NCBI GenBank assembly: GCA_023512255.1
Contig: JAILZY010000050.1
Span: forward strand, 1 to 25,065
Reading direction: 5' to 3'
Source: a bacterium
Lineage (GTDB): Bacteria; SZUA-182; DTGQ01
DNA: 25,065 nucleotides
Shown: piece after piece, positions 23,762 to 25,065 of the stretch
Layout: every line of letters starts with the position of its first letter
How positions within the stretch are numbered: position 1 is the first letter of the stretch
Translations under genes and position numbers: made by a program
Notes under the pieces: generated by a model
What the model saw: only the letters and a program-made list of their open reading frames with translations
Database searches by the model: none
What the model was told of the DNA's origin: nothing

Positions 23762-24633
23762 TTTTTTTCTCCTTTTAAGAAAGATGAGTCTAGCAGGAGC
23801 ATGGAATTGATTTTGCAACCAATATGCTTCGCTACAACCGGGCATTTAGCTTTCAGAAGAAAAAAAATTCTCTTAGGAACATCGCTCAAGGTTTCAAAAT
23901 TCCCTTGTCCCTTGGCAATAATCAAGTCCGCCTGCTGAAACCGCCGGACAAATTCCTCCGAGCATAGCTCAAGAATCGTGCCCGGTGCATTGGCTCCATT
24001 ATCAATGACTGGCACCCGGTCAGTCAACCCGATAAACTCGGCATCTTCTCGTAAAGCGTCGTTAATGATCGGGCTTCCCTTGACTACAAAGGTGATTTTT
24101 TCTCTTGGAAGCGTTTCGATCAACAGCCGATCGAAGACAATCTCTCCAGCATTATCTCCAAGGTATAGAATCTGATCAGCCTCTTGAGCTGCCTGATCAA
24201 GCAGTCTGAATCCTGCCGGATCAAGGGGGCTTTCCAGTGCATCCTGAATGGATTGGTGCACCTGGGACATGGTGAGTCTGGTATGAATTCCAAAATCAAT
24301 AATGTTTCCAGCAATGGCTAACCGCACGGCAGTTTCAAGTGGATAGGGTGAGTTTTTGACCTTGCGGACCAGATCTGGATATAGAGACAGAGCAAGCCGA
24401 TTGAAACGCTCCTTGGCCTCCCGGTAGGGGTCCGTGGTTTGGCACTCCCTTTGGATAAGGGTATGAATGACCCTGCCGGTAGCCGGTGGTGGGAGAAGCA
24501 AATCAATCTGGCTGGCATATCGAAGCACCTCTCGTACTACCTTCTCTCTAACCTGAGGCTCGGCATTGAGCATGTCAAGAGCGTTCAGGGTCTGGTGGAT
24601 AAAACAGGGGAAACATTCAAGTGAGGTTTTCAT
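23752..24633 (-). CDS. DUF89/ARMT1-like metal-dependent phosphatase
   Basis: The ATG at 24633 gives 293 residues; the ribosome site is weak. DUF89-family features are CFPC (C7-C10) near the N-terminus, AGNIIDFG (108-115), GDNAGEIVFD (159-168), VVKGSPIINDA (183-193) and KGQGNFETLS (241-250). The GDNAGE and KGQGN segments form the metal and phosphate site in this family. Known members act as damage-control phosphatases that hydrolyse aberrant phospho-metabolites; the substrate of this bacterial CxxC type is unknown. It is cytoplasmic, with no signal peptide. It is translated together with the overlapping TSUP gene, which may hint at a shared small anionic metabolite (inference). Confidence 0.9.
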   Translation of the reverse strand: MKTSLECFPCFIHQTLNALDMLNAEPQVREKVVREVLRYASQIDLLLPPPATGRVIHTLIQRECQTTDPYREAKERFNRLALSLYPDLVRKVKNSPYPLETAVRLAIAGNIIDFGIHTRLTMSQVHQSIQDALESPLDPAGFRLLDQAAQEADQILYLGDNAGEIVFDRLLIETLPREKITFVVKGSPIINDALREDAEFIGLTDRVPVIDNGANAPGTILELCSEEFVRRFQQADLIIAKGQGNFETLSDVPKRIFFLLKAKCPVVAKHIGCKINSMLLLDSSFLKGEKNCL

Positions 24634-24675
24634 GATGTCAATAAGACTCTCTCTGGCAAATTTTTCTGGATGTCA

Positions 24676-24785
24676 AGTGGTCCCCTCTCGCTAACAAAGC
24701 GCGCAATTTTGGCGATCACAGGGGGCCGTCTCCCTGAGATTGATTGGGTAATTGGATCTTCTCTCGCGCTTGGCGAGGAAACCAT
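24676..24785 (+). repeat. Dispersed palindromic repeat, copy D1
   Basis: Starts AGTGGTCCCCTCTCGCTAA and ends CTTGGCGAGGAAACCAT. It contains the shared internal GATTGATTGGGTAATTGG block. It is the first of two head-to-tail copies, only two bases from D2, just upstream of the DUF89 gene. 110 bases. Confidence 0.8.
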
Positions 24786-24787
24786 TA

Positions 24788-24893
24788 AGTGGTCCTCTCG
24801 CTAATAAAATACCCAAATTGGACAGACACAAGAGCCGCCCCTATAATTTGATTATGTAATTGGATCTTCTCTCGCGCTTGGCGAGGAAACCAC
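24788..24893 (+). repeat. Dispersed palindromic repeat, copy D2
   Basis: Starts AGTGGTCCTCTCGCTAAT and ends CGCTTGGCGAGGAAACCAC. Its last 35 bases are almost identical to those of D1, while the middle has diverged. 106 bases, same orientation as D1. Confidence 0.8.
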
Positions 24894-25065
24894 GGAAAAA
24901 CCAAATTAAGTTAAGCATTAAGAAAGAATATAAGCCTGTAAATAGGCTTTATCATACCAGAAAAGTAGGGCAAGCCACAAGGTAAAAAATCAGATGTTCC
25001 CCATATTTAAAATTAGGAGAAGTAGATAAGCTGCAGGGGAAGGGTATTGAGGTAAAAGACAATAG
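24894..25065. other. Window end, no supported gene
   Basis: An AT-rich stretch with a small inverted pair, AAGCCTGTAAATAGGCTT (24932-24949). A plus-strand frame near the edge reads KLGEVDKLQGKG but has no start codon after its last stop, so I do not call a gene. Confidence 0.4.

Noticed and set aside
24960-25065. Start of a plus-strand gene at the window edge
   Set aside because: The protein-like stretch has no ATG, GTG or TTG after its preceding stop.

Overview
The window looks like a chromosomal segment of an uncultured, probably anaerobic or facultatively anaerobic Gram-negative-type bacterium. Evidence is the large secreted and membrane multiheme c-type cytochromes, a b6-type cytochrome b, a tungstate transporter, a glutaminyl-tRNA synthetase and moderate base composition with AT-rich spacers. 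I cannot assign a phylum from sequence alone. Genes are loosely packed, with many spacers of 200-900 bases carrying small dispersed inverted repeats. I found no rRNA, tRNA, CRISPR array, transposase or phage gene.

Layout. 1-669 (-): truncated coiled-coil protein built from 11-, 18- and 25-residue repeats. 1111-1644 (+): secreted Thr/Leu low-complexity protein with a strong terminator. 1958-4624 (+): membrane-anchored sulfatase-like hydrolase fused to a long TPR array. 4625-6079: mostly non-coding, with a small ORF, two copies of a palindromic repeat, an elaborate inverted repeat, a near-consensus promoter and a motif seen again at 11.1 kb. 6080-9949 (+): secreted 15-heme cytochrome with discoidin-like, Ig-like and golvesin-like domains. 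10150-13000: tungstate ABC transporter, with tupA divergent from tupB-tupC. 12983-15417 (-): cytochrome b and a nine-heme cytochrome c overlapping by ATGA. 15713-16255 (-): orphan AtpF-like protein. 16621-18375 (-): glnS. 18622-19854 (-): secreted beta-helix protein. 20385-20618 (-): small membrane protein. 21542-22936 (+): DUF4921/GalT-like HIT-superfamily protein. 23405-24633 (-): DUF89 phosphatase-like protein overlapping a half-size TSUP transporter. The window ends in two tandem copies of the dispersed repeat.

How the parts may work together (inference): the cytochrome b/nonaheme pair looks like a two-gene quinol-to-cytochrome electron-transfer module without a Rieske protein. The 15-heme protein could carry electrons, or bind surfaces, outside the cytoplasmic membrane. 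Tungstate uptake would feed tungsten enzymes encoded elsewhere. The most unusual signals are the nested domain architecture of the 15-heme cytochrome, the dispersed palindromic repeat family, the 40/34-base motif shared by the cytochrome and tupB upstream regions, and the 11+7n coiled-coil repeat gene.
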